Shown here in pieces: positions 5,544 to 6,021 of a stretch of DNA of 6,021 nt. Made by a program: the position numbers and the translations under genes. Numbering within the stretch: the stretch's first letter is position 1; the number at the start of each line of letters is the position of its first letter. The notes below the pieces were generated by a model. The model saw nothing but the letters and a program-made list of their open reading frames with translations. It was not told the DNA's origin and ran no database searches. The DNA is from Bacillota bacterium. GTDB taxonomy: Bacteria; Bacillota; Clostridia; Oscillospirales; Ruminococcaceae. The stretch lies in contig JAEWNU010000276.1 in assembly GCA_023456995.1 (NCBI GenBank), positions 1 through 6,021 of the forward strand, written 5' to 3'.

Positions 5544-5568
5544 GGGGCGGTTAATTCCGCCCCTTTTT
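5544..5568 (+). terminator. Intrinsic terminator after the tube gene
   Basis: GGGGCGG (5544-5550) pairs perfectly with CCGCCCC (5557-5563) around the loop TTAATT, and TTTTT (5564-5568) follows. An A-run just upstream could add A-U pairs. It begins 7 nt after the tube stop codon and is the cleanest of the internal terminators. The chaperone gene starts only 30 bp further on. Confidence 0.75.
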
Positions 5569-5598
5569 GTCACATTATTTAATAGAAGGAGAATTCCT

Positions 5599-5997
5599 AT
5601 GAATAATTTAAATGCATTTTTAAACCCACGCCGCAAGGAAAATCTAAAATTTATCCTGTCAGACGCGTTTTGTGATGACAGTGGTCAACCGATAGAATGG
5701 GAGCTGCGCGAGTTGTCAGCGCAAGAGATGCTAGAGATTCAGCGCCTGTGCGAGGGACGCGGCATGCAGGAAACATCGTTGGCCCTTGCCGCCGAAAGCC
5801 TTGTTGCCCCGAATATTCACGACGCCGAGCTTCTGGCGGGGTTATCAAAACGTGAGGGCAGAACAATTTTGAATCCGGTCGAGGCGCTGAAGGTGATGCT
5901 CAGCGGTTCGGAACTAAGTATGCTGCTCTACCGTTATTTTCAACAGCAGAGCGTCGGCAACTTTGAGCAGATGGTGGGTGAAGCAAAAAACTCCTAA
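5599..5997 (+). CDS. XkdN-like tail assembly chaperone (short, unshifted form)
   Basis: This 132-residue protein is the likely tail assembly chaperone that helps load tape measure and tube subunits. ATG 5599 has AGAAGGAGAA (5584-5593) upstream. The start MNNLNAFLNPRRKENLKFIL is the usual opening of XkdN (a name-like 'NLQxFLxxxKxxxENxKFxVS'). Next come PIEWELRELSAQEMLEIQ (31-48), a helical middle ALAAESLVAPNIHDAELLAG (62-81), NPVEALKVMLSGSELSMLLYRYFQ (92-115) and the end VGEAKNS. XkdN proteins commonly end in EAKN. Those final codons contain a -1 frameshift heptamer, so a longer form is predicted. Its position after the tube gene and, by inference, before the tape measure is typical. Confidence 0.9.
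   Translation: MNNLNAFLNPRRKENLKFILSDAFCDDSGQPIEWELRELSAQEMLEIQRLCEGRGMQETSLALAAESLVAPNIHDAELLAGLSKREGRTILNPVEALKVMLSGSELSMLLYRYFQQQSVGNFEQMVGEAKNS
5985..5991 (+). other. Predicted -1 programmed ribosomal frameshift site in the tail chaperone gene
   Basis: A AAA AAC spans the last base of GCA and the codons AAA and AAC, in the exact zero-frame phase needed for -1 slippage. The zero frame stops at TAA 5995-5997, two codons later. After slippage the reading continues CTC CTA AGG CGG and stays open for ten codons to the window edge. A purine-rich GGTGGGTGA (5973-5981) just upstream resembles a stimulatory ribosome-binding sequence. GC-rich GGCGGGGCGG begins 6 nt downstream and could be the 5' arm of a stimulatory stem. 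Tail chaperone genes of many phages make a minor frameshifted product in this way (lambda G/GT is the model). Confidence 0.75.
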
Positions 5998-6021
5998 GGC
6001 GGGGCGGCGACAGTGTAAGCT

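Noticed and set aside
1..6021. CRISPR array, tRNA, insertion sequence or defence genes
   Set aside because: I looked for regularly spaced repeats, tRNA-like cloverleaf sequence and transposase or nuclease motifs on both strands and saw none.

Overview
This window is a head-and-tail structural module of a contractile-tailed (myovirus-type, PBSX/Xkd-like) prophage, joined on its left to an ordinary chromosomal gene. Strong AGGAGG-type ribosome binding sites, Firmicutes-type phage families (GP20 scaffold, XkdK sheath, XkdM tube, XkdN chaperone) and a GC-rich composition suggest a GC-rich member of the Clostridia, such as the Oscillospiraceae/Ruminococcaceae group. The host assignment is inference; no taxonomic marker is present.

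Layout. Positions 1-275 (minus strand) hold the first 91 codons of a YoaK/DUF1275 membrane protein that runs off the left edge, with its own extended -10 promoter at about 319-347. Positions 276-609 have no convincing gene. They contain a strong intrinsic terminator (459-503) that points at the phage operon but has no gene in front of it. From 610 to the right edge every gene is on the plus strand, in the usual myophage assembly order: GP20 scaffold (610-1104), major capsid (1220-2158), a 53-residue small protein (2174-2335), gp6-like head-tail connector (2322-2657), head-closure protein (2722-3096, TTG start), tail terminator (3122-3607), tail sheath (3803-5074), tail tube (5090-5536) and XkdN-like tail assembly chaperone (5599-5997).

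How they work together. The scaffold and capsid proteins would build the prohead. The connector and head-closure proteins would close the portal vertex. The tail terminator caps a tail made of tube and sheath, whose assembly the chaperone assists. The chaperone ends in an in-frame A AAA AAC heptamer, a classic -1 frameshift site, three bases before the final sense codon's end, so a longer chaperone form is predicted to continue past the right edge.

Points of interest. The scaffold gene lies about 330 bp from the chromosomal gene, with no portal or terminase between them, which suggests a truncated or domesticated prophage. Terminator-like hairpins sit in three gene gaps inside the operon. A hairpin over the capsid stop codon buries the next ribosome binding site. 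A perfect 12-bp inverted repeat lies in the leader of the sheath gene. The sheath N-terminus looks shorter than usual. I found no clear evidence of a wholly new system: these are known families, and the novelty is in their arrangement and in candidate RNA-level control.
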